DNA from: Burkholderia sp. MS389
GTDB taxonomy: Bacteria; Pseudomonadota; Gammaproteobacteria; Burkholderiales; Burkholderiaceae
NCBI RefSeq assembly: GCF_016899425.1
Contig: NZ_CP045996.1
Span: 1-64,000 of the forward strand
DNA: 64,000 bases
Direction of reading: 5' to 3'
Shown here: in pieces, positions 14,812 to 24,500 of the stretch
Position numbering within the stretch: the first letter of the stretch is position 1
Layout: every line of letters starts with the position of its first letter
The notes under the pieces: generated by a model
What the model was told of the DNA's origin: nothing
Databases searched by the model: none
What the model saw: only the letters and a program-made list of their open reading frames with translations
Made by a program: the position numbers and the translations under genes

Positions 14812-16485
14812 TTACATGTTCGGGTAGTTCGGCCCGCCGCCGCCTTCGGGCGTGACCCACACGATGTTCTGCGTCGGATCCTTGATGTCGCACGTCTTGC
14901 AGTGCACGCAGTTCTGCGCGTTGATCACGAGCCGATCGCCGCCGTCGTCGTTCTTCACGAACTCGTACACGGCCGCGGGGCAGAAGCGCGCCTCCGGCCC
15001 CGCGTACGTGCGCAGGTTCACGTTCACCGGCACGCTCGCATCCTTCAGCGTCAGGTGCGCCGGCTGGTTCTCCTCGTGGTTCGTGTTCGAGATGAACACC
15101 GACGACAGCCGGTCGAACGTCAGCTTGCCGTCCGGCTTCGGATACGCGATCGGCTCGCACTGCGACGCCGGCTTCAGCATCTCGTGGTCCGCGTGCTGGT
15201 GATGCAGCGTCCACGGCACGTTGCCGCCCATCACCTTCTGCTCGAGCCCGACCATCAGCGTGCCCAGGTACAGGCCCTTCGCCATCCATTGCTTGAAGTT
15301 GCGCGCGCGGTACAGCTCCGTGTACAGCCACGATTGCTTGAACGCATCGGGGTACGCGTTCAGCTCGTCCGACTGACGGCCGGCCTGCACCGCGTCGAAT
15401 GCGGCGTCGGCCGCGAGCATGCCGGTCTTGATCGCCGCGTGGCTGCCCTTGATCCGCGATGCGTTCAGGAAGCCCGCGTCGTCGCCGATCAGCGCGCCGC
15501 CCGGGAACACCGTCTTCGGCAGCGACAGCAGGCCGCCCGCGGTGATCGCCCGCGCGCCGTACGACACGCGCTTGCCACCTTCCAGGAACGCGCGGATCGA
15601 CGGGTGCGTCTTGTAGCGCTGGAATTCCTCGAACGGCGACAGGTACGGGTTCGTGTAGCCCAGGCCCACCACGAAGCCGACCACGACCTGGTTGTTGTCC
15701 ATGTGATACAGGAACGAGCCGCCGTACGTGTCGGACTTCAGCGGCCAGCCGGCCGTGTGGATCACGAGACCCGGTTTGTGCTTGGCCGGATCGATTTCCC
15801 ACAGTTCCTTGATGCCGATCCCGTACGCTTGCGGATCGGCGTTCGCGTCGAGCTTGAACGTCGAGATCAGCTGGCGGCCGAGGTGGCCGCGGCAGCCTTC
15901 GGCGAACAGCGTGTACTTCGCGTGCAGCTCCATGCCGAGCTGGAAGTTCTCGGTCGGCTCGCCGTCCTTGCCCACGCCCATGTTCCCGGTGGCGACGCCC
16001 TTCACGGAACCGTCGTCGTTATAGAGAATCTCTGCAGCCGGGAAGCCGGGGAAGATCTCGACGCCCAGCGCCTCGGCCTGCTGGCCGAGCCAGCGGGTCA
16101 CATTGCCCAGCGAAATCACGTAGTTGCCGTGATTCTTGAAGTTGTCCGGCAGCGCCCAGTTCGGCGTCGTGACGGCGCTCTTCTCGGACAGGAACAGGAA
16201 GCGGTCTTCGCTCACCTCGACGTCGAGTGGCGCACCGCGTTCCTTCCAGTCGGGAAACAGCTCGGTGATCGCGCGCGGGTCCATCACCGCGCCCGACAGG
16301 ATGTGCGCGCCGATTTCGGAACCCTTCTCGAGCACGCACACGCCGATCTCGGTGCCTTTCTCGGCGGCCAGCTGCTTGAGCCGGATCGCGGCAGACAGCC
16401 CGGCGGGGCCGCCGCCGACGATCACGACGTCGTATTCCATCGATTCGCGCGGGCCGTATTGCGCGAGCAAGTCCTGTGTGGTCAA
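14812..16485 (-). CDS. Electron-transfer flavoprotein:ubiquinone oxidoreductase
   Basis: 557 residues. Moves electrons from acyl-CoA dehydrogenases, via ETF, into the quinone pool at the inner membrane. FAD-binding GGGPAGL is at 24-30. The ubiquinone-binding/membrane-surface region is mid-protein. The C-terminal [4Fe-4S] cysteines are ARFCPAAVYEF and NCVHCKTCDIKDPTQ (about 500-545), the family hallmark. The best start is TTG at 16485: it is preceded by AGGAGA and keeps the conserved TTQDLLAQYGPRES leader; the first ATG (16440) would remove it. It sits between the acyl-CoA dehydrogenase and thiolase genes, completing the oxidation chain. Confidence 0.94.
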   Translation of the reverse strand: MTTQDLLAQYGPRESMEYDVVIVGGGPAGLSAAIRLKQLAAEKGTEIGVCVLEKGSEIGAHILSGAVMDPRAITELFPDWKERGAPLDVEVSEDRFLFLSEKSAVTTPNWALPDNFKNHGNYVISLGNVTRWLGQQAEALGVEIFPGFPAAEILYNDDGSVKGVATGNMGVGKDGEPTENFQLGMELHAKYTLFAEGCRGHLGRQLISTFKLDANADPQAYGIGIKELWEIDPAKHKPGLVIHTAGWPLKSDTYGGSFLYHMDNNQVVVGFVVGLGYTNPYLSPFEEFQRYKTHPSIRAFLEGGKRVSYGARAITAGGLLSLPKTVFPGGALIGDDAGFLNASRIKGSHAAIKTGMLAADAAFDAVQAGRQSDELNAYPDAFKQSWLYTELYRARNFKQWMAKGLYLGTLMVGLEQKVMGGNVPWTLHHQHADHEMLKPASQCEPIAYPKPDGKLTFDRLSSVFISNTNHEENQPAHLTLKDASVPVNVNLRTYAGPEARFCPAAVYEFVKNDDGGDRLVINAQNCVHCKTCDIKDPTQNIVWVTPEGGGGPNYPNM

Positions 16486-16520
16486 AATCCTGTCTCCTGC
16501 TGCGTCCCGACCGTCAGCGG

Positions 16521-18311
16521 TCAGAACTGGTCTTCCGTCAACGCGAGCACGCTCTCGTTGCCCTTCGCGCCGACGATCGACGCTTCGAGCGCACTCGCCT
16601 GCACGAGCACGTGCTCCGCATAGCATTGCGCGATCGCGATCTTCGCGTCGAAGAACGCGACGTCGCTCGCGCGGTTCGCGTGCGCAGCCAGCAGTGCGCG
16701 CGCCATCTGCCAGCCACACAGCACGACGCCCGCGAGCTTCAGGTACGGCACGCTGCCCGCGAACACCGCGTTCGGGTCCTGTTTCGCGTTCGCCAGCACG
16801 TAGTCGACCACCGCCGACAACGCGCGCGCCCCCTTCTCCAGTTGCGCCTTCATCGATGCGGCCGCCGCGCCGTCGAGCTTGCCGAGCGCCGCGACCGTGT
16901 CGCCGATCTCGGCGATCAGCGCCTTCGCGACCGCGCCGCCGTCGCGCAGCGTCTTGCGGCCGACGAGGTCGTTCGCCTGGATCGCGGTCGTGCCTTCGTA
17001 GATCGCGAGGATCCGCGCGTCGCGGTAGTACTGCGCGGCGCCGGTTTCCTCGATGAAGCCCATCCCGCCGTGCACCTGCACGCCGAGGCTCGCCACGTCG
17101 TTCACCATCTCGGTGCTCCAGCCCTTCACGACCGGCACCAGATATTCGTAGATCGCCTGATGACGCGCGCGCGTCGCCTCGTCCGAATGGCGGTGCGCAA
17201 TGTCGCTGTGCGCGGCGGCCACGTAGGCGAGCGCGCGCGCGCCTTCGGTCAGCGCACGCATCGTGCCGAGCATCCGGCGCACGTCCGGGTGATGGATGAT
17301 CGTCACCGACTGCTTCGCCGAGCCGTCCACCGGGCGGCTCTGCACGCGTTCCTTCGCGAATGCGGCGGCCTTCTGGTACGCGCGGTCGGCCACGCCGATC
17401 CCCTGCATCCCGACGCCGAAGCGCGCCGCGTTCATCATGATGAACATGTATTCGAGGCCGCGATTCTCTTCGCCGACCAGGTAACCGATCGCGCCGCCGT
17501 GATCGCCGTATTGCAGCACCGCGGTCGGGCTCGCCTTGATCCCGAGCTTGTGCTCGATCGACACGCAGTGCACGTCGTTGCGCGCGCCGAGCGAACCGTC
17601 TTCGTTGACCATGAACTTCGGCACGATGAACAGCGAAATGCCCTTCACGCCTTCCGGTGCGTTCGGCGTGCGCGCCAGCACCAGGTGGACGATGTTGTCC
17701 GCCATGTCGTGCTCGCCCCACGTGATGAAGATCTTCGTGCCGAACACCTTGTACGTGCCGTCGCCCTGCGGCTCCGCGCGCGAGCGCACCAGCGCGAGAT
17801 CCGACCCGGCTTGCGGCTCGGTCAGGTTCATCGTGCCGGTCCATTCGCCGGAGATCAGCTTCGGCACGTAGCGCTGCTTCTGCTCGTCGGTGCCGGCCGT
17901 CAGCAGCGCCTCGATCGCGCCGTCGGTGAGCAGCGGACACAACGCGAACGACAGGTTCGATGCGTTCAGCATCTCGATGCACGGCGTCGCGATCAGCTTC
18001 GGCAGGCCCTGGCCGTCGTATTCGGCCGGATGCTGCAGCCCCTGCCAGCCGCCCTCGACGAACTGACGGAACGCTGCGCCGAAGCCCGGCGTCGCGGTCA
18101 CGACGCCATCCTTCCAGCTGCTCGGGTTGCGGTCGCCTTCGACGTTCAGCGGCGCCAGCACCTCGCCGCAGAATTTCGCGGATTCGTCGAGCACGGCCTG
18201 CGCCGTGTCGACACCCGCATCCTCGAAGCCCGGCAACTGCGCAACGGCGTCGATGCCTGCGAGTTCCTTCAGCACGAACAGCATGTCCTTGACGGGGGCG
18301 TTATAGCTCAT
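16521..18311 (-). CDS. Acyl-CoA dehydrogenase (large, ~600-residue type)
   Basis: 596 residues. FAD-dependent alpha,beta-dehydrogenation of acyl-CoA. N-terminal helical domain (about 35-155), middle beta domain with the substrate/FAD motif NLTEPQAGSDL (about 160-172), and C-terminal helical domain with the catalytic base Glu in LAIYEGTTAIQANDLVGRK (about 440). An extra C-terminal ~130 residues is typical of the larger FadE/DmdC-like group with broad or unusual substrates. ATG 18311 gives the conserved start MSYNAPVKDMLFVLKEL. It is the first gene of the operon. A repeat-rich promoter region lies directly upstream and an AraC regulator beyond it. Confidence 0.92.
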   Translation of the reverse strand: MSYNAPVKDMLFVLKELAGIDAVAQLPGFEDAGVDTAQAVLDESAKFCGEVLAPLNVEGDRNPSSWKDGVVTATPGFGAAFRQFVEGGWQGLQHPAEYDGQGLPKLIATPCIEMLNASNLSFALCPLLTDGAIEALLTAGTDEQKQRYVPKLISGEWTGTMNLTEPQAGSDLALVRSRAEPQGDGTYKVFGTKIFITWGEHDMADNIVHLVLARTPNAPEGVKGISLFIVPKFMVNEDGSLGARNDVHCVSIEHKLGIKASPTAVLQYGDHGGAIGYLVGEENRGLEYMFIMMNAARFGVGMQGIGVADRAYQKAAAFAKERVQSRPVDGSAKQSVTIIHHPDVRRMLGTMRALTEGARALAYVAAAHSDIAHRHSDEATRARHQAIYEYLVPVVKGWSTEMVNDVASLGVQVHGGMGFIEETGAAQYYRDARILAIYEGTTAIQANDLVGRKTLRDGGAVAKALIAEIGDTVAALGKLDGAAAASMKAQLEKGARALSAVVDYVLANAKQDPNAVFAGSVPYLKLAGVVLCGWQMARALLAAHANRASDVAFFDAKIAIAQCYAEHVLVQASALEASIVGAKGNESVLALTEDQF

Positions 18312-18733
18312 GGTCGATGTTCCATTCAGGCGGTGAATAGGGGCGCCACAGGGGCCGGTACGGCAGAACCGGCCAGTGCCGGGCGACGCAATGGGCCATC
18401 CTAACGCCGGGGATCCCAATCTCCATTGTCATATCCGGCCCACATGGTGACAAAACCGGCCACGGCGCACGCCGCACGCGATCCTTGCGCGCGGCGGTGA
18501 AGCCCGCCGGGCGGGCGTCGGCGCCCGATCCGTCCGTCTCGACAATGGCGGCAACGCGCGCCAAAAAACGGCCGGGTGCACGCGCGTCTCCCCGGCTCGA
18601 AGCGGCAAAGGGAGCCCGTTATGGGAGTGTCCTCTGAAAAACCGGCCATGAATACCGCCAAGGAGCCGGTTATGGGATGCGATCCGTGAACCCGTGAAAC
18701 CGCGAATCAGCGACACCCGGCCCCACTCCGGCG
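18312..18733. promoter_or_regulatory. Repeat-containing control region of the beta-oxidation operon
   Basis: 422 bases with no gene. It holds three copies of AACCGGCCA (18367-18375, 18454-18462, 18640-18648); the latter two share the longer AAAACCGGCCA. It also holds a 16-base direct repeat GGAGCC(C/G)GTTATGGGA at 18611-18626 and 18662-18677, whose second copy contains the inverse GCCGGTT. The 51-base spacing is close to five helical turns. This looks like a multi-site operator for a dimeric regulator, perhaps one of the neighbouring AraC proteins. Confidence 0.55.
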
Positions 18734-19780
18734 TCACGCGCGGCGCCGATACGTCCCCGGCGTACTGCCCGTCCAGTGCCGGAACGCGCGATGAAACGCG
18801 CTCGGATCGTCGAAGCCGATATCGGCGCCGATCGCTGCGATCGTGTCGGGCGTATCGGTCAGCCGCTGGATCGCGACATCGCGCCGCAGCTCGTCCTTCA
18901 GCACCTGGAACGTCGTCCCTTCGGCGGCCAGATGGCGGCTCAGCGTGCGCACCGAGCAATGCAGGTGCTCGGCCGCCTGATCGATCACGGGCAGATCCGG
19001 CAGCGCCGCCGACAGGTATTGCCGCACGCGATGGCACACGAGCTGTTCGCTGAACGATTCGAAGATCCAGTCGCCGGGCGCGCGCGCGAGGAACTTGCGC
19101 AGGTTGCGCTTGCTCTGCCGGATCGGCGCGTCGAGGTAATCGGCGCTGAAGCGCATCAGCGTGCGCGCGCAGTCGAACTGCACGGCCCCGGTGAAGAAGT
19201 ACAGGTGATCGACCGCATGGCGCGGCCGCGGGCACGCGAACTCGATCTGCAGCAGCGGAATTTTCTGCCCGATCAGCCAGGAGCACACGCCGTGCACGAG
19301 CTTGAGCATCAGCTCCTGGCCGAGCGCGCCGATCGGTCCGATGGCGTCGTTCGGACGCAGCAGCACCTGCGCGACGAGCTCGTCGCGCTTCGATTCGACG
19401 AAGAAATCGTCGAGCAGGATATGGAAGAATTGCCCGAAACGATGCAGCGCCGTTTCGAGGTTGCGCGCATCGAGCAGGCTCAGGCACAGGTACTTCAGCG
19501 TGCCGCCGCGCAACGGGCGCGAGAAGATGCCGGGCATCTCGTCGTCGAGGTCGATCGCGAGCGTGCGGTACAGCGTCGAGAACTGCTCCTCCGTCACCCG
19601 CGCGTGCGGCTCGCCGAGCAGCTCGATCGGAATGCCGGCGCCGCGCAGGTAGCGCTCGACCACGTCGCGCTGCACGCCCGCGCTCGCGAGAAAACCGTTG
19701 ACGAGCGAGATCGGCACCGTCGCGCTCGGCGACGGCAGCGCACGCCCGGGCTGGGCGGAAAGTGAATCTGAGCCGGTCAT
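18734..19780 (-). CDS. AraC-family transcriptional regulator (first of two)
   Basis: 348 residues from ATG 19780; an upstream ATG at 19834 adds 18 residues with no better ribosome site. The N-terminal ~190 residues match the Arabinose_bd-type domain seen in OruR/ArgR-like AraC proteins (VNGFLASAGVQRDVVERYLRGAGIP near 30). The C-terminal AraC helix-turn-helix pair (about 250-345) ends in IGFDDPSAFHRAFRHWTGSTPGTYRRR. These regulators usually respond to small metabolites. Its stop is next to the repeat-bearing region that precedes the acyl-CoA dehydrogenase operon, so control of that operon and/or the acyl-CoA ligase is plausible. Confidence 0.9.
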   Translation of the reverse strand: MTGSDSLSAQPGRALPSPSATVPISLVNGFLASAGVQRDVVERYLRGAGIPIELLGEPHARVTEEQFSTLYRTLAIDLDDEMPGIFSRPLRGGTLKYLCLSLLDARNLETALHRFGQFFHILLDDFFVESKRDELVAQVLLRPNDAIGPIGALGQELMLKLVHGVCSWLIGQKIPLLQIEFACPRPRHAVDHLYFFTGAVQFDCARTLMRFSADYLDAPIRQSKRNLRKFLARAPGDWIFESFSEQLVCHRVRQYLSAALPDLPVIDQAAEHLHCSVRTLSRHLAAEGTTFQVLKDELRRDVAIQRLTDTPDTIAAIGADIGFDDPSAFHRAFRHWTGSTPGTYRRRA

Positions 19781-19900
19781 CGCGTCCCCGTCGATCGAAC
19801 CGACCGCATTGTACTTGAGCGGCCCGCGCGCCACCTTCGGGGCTTTCCACGCACACCGCGCCGCGCAGCCGCGGCCGCGCGGCGGGTCGCGGCGCCGTCA

Positions 19901-21535
19901 TCAGTCGGTGCGGCTGAGTTCCCGGCGCAGGATCTTGCCGACCGTCGACTTCGGCAGCCGGTCGACGAAGCGCACGAGCTTCGGCACCTTGTACGCGGCC
20001 AGGCTCGCGCGGCAATGCGCGACGAGATGCGCTTCGGTCACGTCGGCGTCCGGCGCCAGCACCACGAACAGCTTGACGGCCTCGCCCGTACGCGGGTCCG
20101 GCACGCCGATGCACGCGCATTCGGCGACGCCCGGCAGCGCGGTCGCGACCGCCTCCACCTCGTTCGGATACACGTTGAAGCCGGACACGATGATCATGTC
20201 CTTCTTGCGGTCGACGATCCGCAGGAAGCCGGCCGCGTCGAACACGCCGACATCGCCGGTGCGGAAATAGCCGTCCGCGGTGAACGCGGCCGCATTCGCG
20301 TCCGGCTTCTGCCAGTAGCCGCTCATCACCTGCGGCCCCTTCACGCAGATCTCGCCCGCTTCGCCGATCGCCACCTCGCGATCCTGGTCGTCGAGCAGCT
20401 TCACGTCGGTTGACGGCAGCGGCAGGCCCGTTGTGCCCGTGAACCGGTCGATCGACTGCGGGTTGAACGACACGACCGGCGACGTTTCCGACAGCCCGTA
20501 GCCTTCGCGGATGAAATTACCCGTCACCGCCTTCCAGCGCGACGAGATCACGTCGATCACCGCCGCGCCGCCGCCGGCCGACAGCTTCAGCCGCGACCAG
20601 TCGACCTCCTTCAGCCGCGGATGGCCGGCAAGCCCCGCGTACAGCGTGTTCACGCCGACGAACACGGTCGGCCGCGCGGCCTTCAGCACGTCGACGAACC
20701 CGTCCATGTCGCGCGGGTTCGCGACGAGCCAGTTCTGCGCGCCGATCGCGAAGTAGGACAGGAAGTTCACCGTCAGCGCGAAGATGTGATATAGCGGGAT
20801 CGCCGTGACGATGACCTCTTCGCCCGGCTGGCGCGCGTCCGGCACGATCGCCGCGAACTGCGCGACGTTCGCGACGAGGTTGCGATGCGACAGCGCCGCG
20901 CCCTTCGACAGGCCGGTCGTGCCGCCCGTGTATTGCAGCAGCAACAGGTCCGCGCCGCTTTGCGCAACCGGCTCGCACGCGAGCGATTCGCCGGCGGCGA
21001 TGGCGTGCGCGAGCGCGGTCGAACCGGGCGGCAGCGCGTCGCATGCGCCGGCCGGCGCATCGACGACGCCGAGATCGTCGCGCCCCACGCTCAGCACGGT
21101 GCGCACGCGCGTGCCGCCGACCACGTCCGCGAACGTGCCCATCGACCCGCCGCAGACGATCGCCACCTCGACCCCCGCGTCGTTGAGCTGATGCTCGAGC
21201 TCGCGCGCGGTGTAGTGCGGATTCACGTTGACCTGGACCGCGCCGATCTTCGCGACGGCGACGAACACGACCGGAAACGCGAGCACGTTGGGCAGCATCA
21301 CGGCCACGCGATCGCCCTTGCGCACGCCGACGACCTGCTGCAGATACGCGGCCAGCGCGCTCGACAGGCGCTCGACATCGGCATAGGTGAGCGTGCGGCC
21401 GAACGCATGGAACGCCGGGCGGTCGGCGAAGCGGCGCATCGCGTCGTCCAGCAGCGCGCTGACGGAGGGATGGCGATCGGCGTCGATCTCGGCGGGGATC
21501 GGGCCATACGACCCGGTCCAGTGTCTGTTCGTCAT
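19901..21535 (-). CDS. Long/medium-chain acyl-CoA ligase (FadD-like)
   Basis: 544 residues of the ANL adenylating superfamily. The ATP-binding P-loop-like motif is LLLQYTGGTTGLSKGA (about 205-220). The A5 motif is EGYGLSETSP (about 340), the hinge D is in DGYFRTGDVG (about 415), and the catalytic Lys is in LPKSTVGKILRREL near the C-terminus. It activates a carboxylic acid to its CoA thioester, feeding the adjacent beta-oxidation genes. The ATG has AGAGGAGTGAG upstream. Exact chain-length or aromatic preference cannot be read from sequence. It is divergent from the second AraC regulator. Confidence 0.9.
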   Translation of the reverse strand: MTNRHWTGSYGPIPAEIDADRHPSVSALLDDAMRRFADRPAFHAFGRTLTYADVERLSSALAAYLQQVVGVRKGDRVAVMLPNVLAFPVVFVAVAKIGAVQVNVNPHYTARELEHQLNDAGVEVAIVCGGSMGTFADVVGGTRVRTVLSVGRDDLGVVDAPAGACDALPPGSTALAHAIAAGESLACEPVAQSGADLLLLQYTGGTTGLSKGAALSHRNLVANVAQFAAIVPDARQPGEEVIVTAIPLYHIFALTVNFLSYFAIGAQNWLVANPRDMDGFVDVLKAARPTVFVGVNTLYAGLAGHPRLKEVDWSRLKLSAGGGAAVIDVISSRWKAVTGNFIREGYGLSETSPVVSFNPQSIDRFTGTTGLPLPSTDVKLLDDQDREVAIGEAGEICVKGPQVMSGYWQKPDANAAAFTADGYFRTGDVGVFDAAGFLRIVDRKKDMIIVSGFNVYPNEVEAVATALPGVAECACIGVPDPRTGEAVKLFVVLAPDADVTEAHLVAHCRASLAAYKVPKLVRFVDRLPKSTVGKILRRELSRTD

Positions 21536-21847
21536 GTCTCACTCCTCTGGGGACGGCACGCCAGCCTGCGTGCCGTTCGCACGGCGGCCTGCACGCCGGA
21601 AGGACGCGGGCCGCCGCCTGATCGGCGACTATCGCGCGCACGACGCGCTTTGCAAATGATCCGGGCGGCCGAAAACATGATCGAAACGGACAGGCGAGGC
21701 GCGTGCCTGCGCAACATCGCACGGCGAACGCCTGTCCGCCCGGGCAGCTCCGTCGGCGCCTCAGGGTGAACCCGGTGGCGAATGGGACCGTTCCCGAGCA
21801 GAATTGCGTGCCGTCAACGATATCGATTCGGACGCAGGATCCCCGTC
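21536..21847. promoter_or_regulatory. Divergent promoter region between acyl-CoA ligase and AraC regulator
   Basis: 312 bases with no gene; it must carry the promoters of both divergent genes. No clear repeat, hairpin or consensus promoter was found by eye. Confidence 0.4.
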
Positions 21848-22948
21848 ATGCCGCGCAGTGCGCTCTCGAAACCTCCCCATGCCCAGCCTACCGGGCTGCC
21901 GGACGCCGCCGCCGCCCACGCGTTGCGCGAGCAGCGCTTCACGCCGGCCAAGCTGGCCGTGCTCGTCGACGTGGCCGCGCAAGCCGGCCTCGACCCGGCG
22001 ACGGTGCTCGCCGGCACCGGCCTCGCGCCGGCCGACGTCGCGGACCCGTTCACGCTCACGTCGCCGCTGCAGTTCCTGACGGCCGCGCGCAATGCGGTCG
22101 GCCGGTACGACGGCACCGACCTCGGCGTACGCGTCGGCCGCCTGCTGCGCGCGTCGAGCTACGGCATGTACGGCTACGCGATGCTGTGCTCGGAATCGCT
22201 CGCGCGTGCGTTCGATTCGGCCGTCAAATATCACCGGCTCGCGAACGGCATGCTGCCGATCCGCTGGGTCGAACAGGGCGATACCGCATCGTGGCTGTTT
22301 CCGGACCGCCACGAAGTCGCGCTGCCCGATCTCGATGAGCCGCTGTACCGTTTCCTGATCGACATGCAGTTCGCGCTGCACGTGACGATCATCAAGGACG
22401 TGATGGGTGCGTGGTGCGTGCCCGCGCGCGCGCAGTTCGCGCAGCCGCGGCCGCCGCACGGGGCGCTGCTGACCGACGCGCTCGAATGCCCGATCGCGTT
22501 CGACCAGCCGCATCACGTGCTCAGCTATCCGGCGGCATGGCTCGCGCGCGCGCCTCAGCTCGCGAATCCGATCACGGCCGCGCAGGTGTCGTCGCACTGC
22601 GCGCAACTGCTCGACGCATTACGCAGCCAGTCGGGCATTACGCGACGCGTGTACGAGGAGCTCACCCGCACGCCGGGACAATTCCCGGACATCGACGCGA
22701 TCGCCGAGAGCCTGTGCATGACGTCGCGCACGCTGCGCCGCAAGCTCGAAGCCGAAGGCACGTCGTACAGCGAACTGCTGACGAGCGTGCGCAAGGCGCT
22801 CGCGATCGACTATCTCGGCACGACCACGCTCAGCACCGAGGATATCGCGCTGACGCTGGGCTTCAGCGATGCAGTGGGATTCCGCCACGCGTTCAAGCGC
22901 TGGACCGGCACGACGCCGAGCGACGTGCGGCGCAAGCGCGGCAAGTAG
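21848..22948 (+). CDS. AraC-family transcriptional regulator (second)
   Basis: 366 residues from ATG 21848; an in-frame ATG at 21782 gives an unstructured basic extension. It has the same architecture as the regulator at 18734-19780: an N-terminal ~200-residue ligand-binding domain (AVLVDVAAQAGLDPATVLAGTGL near 35-60) and a C-terminal helix-turn-helix pair (about 265-362) with IALTLGFSDAVGFRHAFKRWTGTTPSDVRRKR. It is divergent from the acyl-CoA ligase, the classic arrangement for a local activator of that gene. It converges on the histidine kinase gene 16 bases away. Confidence 0.9.
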   Translation: MPRSALSKPPHAQPTGLPDAAAAHALREQRFTPAKLAVLVDVAAQAGLDPATVLAGTGLAPADVADPFTLTSPLQFLTAARNAVGRYDGTDLGVRVGRLLRASSYGMYGYAMLCSESLARAFDSAVKYHRLANGMLPIRWVEQGDTASWLFPDRHEVALPDLDEPLYRFLIDMQFALHVTIIKDVMGAWCVPARAQFAQPRPPHGALLTDALECPIAFDQPHHVLSYPAAWLARAPQLANPITAAQVSSHCAQLLDALRSQSGITRRVYEELTRTPGQFPDIDAIAESLCMTSRTLRRKLEAEGTSYSELLTSVRKALAIDYLGTTTLSTEDIALTLGFSDAVGFRHAFKRWTGTTPSDVRRKRGK

Positions 22949-22964
22949 CGCCTGCCGAGCGCGG

Positions 22965-24500
22965 TCAGCGCGTACCGTCGCCCGCCGCCGGCGACGCGAC
23001 CGCCAGCGCGAACTCGAACACCGCACCCCGCCCTTCCCGGTCGACGAGCCGGATGCCGCTGCCGTTGAGCGCCAGCATCCGGTGCACGATCAGCAGGCCC
23101 AGCCCGCCGCTCGTCGCGGTGCCGCCGCTCATCGGCCGCTGCGGCCGCTGGAACAGCCCTTCGCGCCGTGCGGCCGGAATCCCTTCCCCGGTATCCGACA
23201 CGGTCACGATCACGCGATCGCCGTGCGTCTCCAGCGCGATCTCGACCTCGCCGTGCGAAGGCGTGTGCCGCAGCGCGTTGTCGAGCAGGTTGGTCAGCAC
23301 GCGCTCGATCATCCCGAGATCGGCCGATACGACCGGCACGCGCGGCGGAATCCGCGCATGCAGCGCGACGCCGCGCGATTGCGCGGCCAGCTCGAATTTC
23401 TGGAACACGTCCTGCACGAGATCGACGAGCGAGAACGGCTCGCGCTCGGCCTGCACGCCGCCCGATTCGAGCCGCGCGAGTTCGAACAGCGCCTGCGCGA
23501 GCCGCCCGACCTTCGCGCTCTGCGCGAGCGCGATCGACAGGTAGCGCCGCCGCTCGGGCTCGGGCAGCGTGTCGGCCTTCAGCGACAGCGTCTCCAGATA
23601 GCCGTGCAGCGACGTCAGCGGCGTGCGCAGGTCGTGCGAGATGTTCGTGATCAGTTCGCGCCGCTGCTGGTCCTGACGCGTCAGCGCGCGCCACTGGTCG
23701 CCGATCCGGTCGGCCATTTGCGCGAACGCGGATTCGAGCACCGCGATGTCGTCGCCGCGGCGGCCCGGCGGCAAGTGCAGCACCGGCGGCGGCGTGTCGG
23801 GCGTGTTGAGCGTGTCGGCCCCACCCGGCGCGCGGGGCGCACCGTTCGCGTCGAAGTCGCGCATCGCGGCCGTCAGCCGGCGCAGCGGGCGCGTGATGAA
23901 GCCGAATGCGACGAGGCCCGCGAGCAGGCCGAGCAGCGCGACGATCGCCATCGACCACAGCGTCGTGCGCAGCACGTTGCCGGCGTCGACGCGCGCGGCG
24001 AGCCGGTCATGCGCCTCGCCGAGCAGCACCACGTAGATGTAGCCGGACGGCGGCTGCCCCGCGCGCTGCAGCGGCGCGGCGCTGAACACCTTGCGCGCGT
24101 CCGGGCTGCGCGGATCGTCGCCGAGGATCGGCAGCGGCTCGCCCGCGATGAAGCGCTGCACGGGCGCGAGATCGACGCGGTCGCGCTTCACGTGGCCGGG
24201 CGGCGCGTCGTCGCCCTTGATGCGCCCCGCGTTGTCGAGCAGGTACACCTCGACGCTCGGGTTCACGCCCATCAACTGGCCGAACAGCGTGCGCACGGCG
24301 TCGGGGCGCAGCCCGTTCGCGTCCATCAGCGGCGCACTATTGGCGATGTTGGCGGCCAGGTCGCGCGACAGCGCCTGCACGACTTCCTTCTCGCGCATGT
24401 CGTTCGCGCGGATCTGCAGCCACGCCGACGCGCCCGAGCACGCGAGCAGCAGGATCGAGAACACGAGCGACAGCCGCCGGGTGAGCGTGAGCTTCATCAT
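22965..24500 (-). CDS. Sensor histidine kinase (EnvZ/BaeS type)
   Basis: 511 residues. TM1 is about 12-30, a periplasmic sensor of ~150 residues follows, and TM2 is about 180-205. After these come a HAMP region, the H-box with phospho-accepting His in ITNISHDLRTPLTSLHGYLE (about 287), N-box LTNLLDNALRHTP, G1 SDTGEGIP and G2 GGLGLLIVHRML. The ATG at 24500 overlaps the response regulator stop by four bases, so the pair is translationally coupled. No signal can be inferred from the periplasmic part. It is the only complete two-component pair close to the peptide cluster, but nothing ties it to that cluster. Confidence 0.93.
   Translation of the reverse strand: MMKLTLTRRLSLVFSILLLACSGASAWLQIRANDMREKEVVQALSRDLAANIANSAPLMDANGLRPDAVRTLFGQLMGVNPSVEVYLLDNAGRIKGDDAPPGHVKRDRVDLAPVQRFIAGEPLPILGDDPRSPDARKVFSAAPLQRAGQPPSGYIYVVLLGEAHDRLAARVDAGNVLRTTLWSMAIVALLGLLAGLVAFGFITRPLRRLTAAMRDFDANGAPRAPGGADTLNTPDTPPPVLHLPPGRRGDDIAVLESAFAQMADRIGDQWRALTRQDQQRRELITNISHDLRTPLTSLHGYLETLSLKADTLPEPERRRYLSIALAQSAKVGRLAQALFELARLESGGVQAEREPFSLVDLVQDVFQKFELAAQSRGVALHARIPPRVPVVSADLGMIERVLTNLLDNALRHTPSHGEVEIALETHGDRVIVTVSDTGEGIPAARREGLFQRPQRPMSGGTATSGGLGLLIVHRMLALNGSGIRLVDREGRGAVFEFALAVASPAAGDGTR

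Noticed and set aside
13705..16623. Very long plus-strand frame (972 codons) opposite the beta-oxidation genes
   Set aside because: It is antisense to well-supported enzyme genes, is extremely Arg/His/Asp-rich, has no domain, and is a by-product of high GC codon bias.
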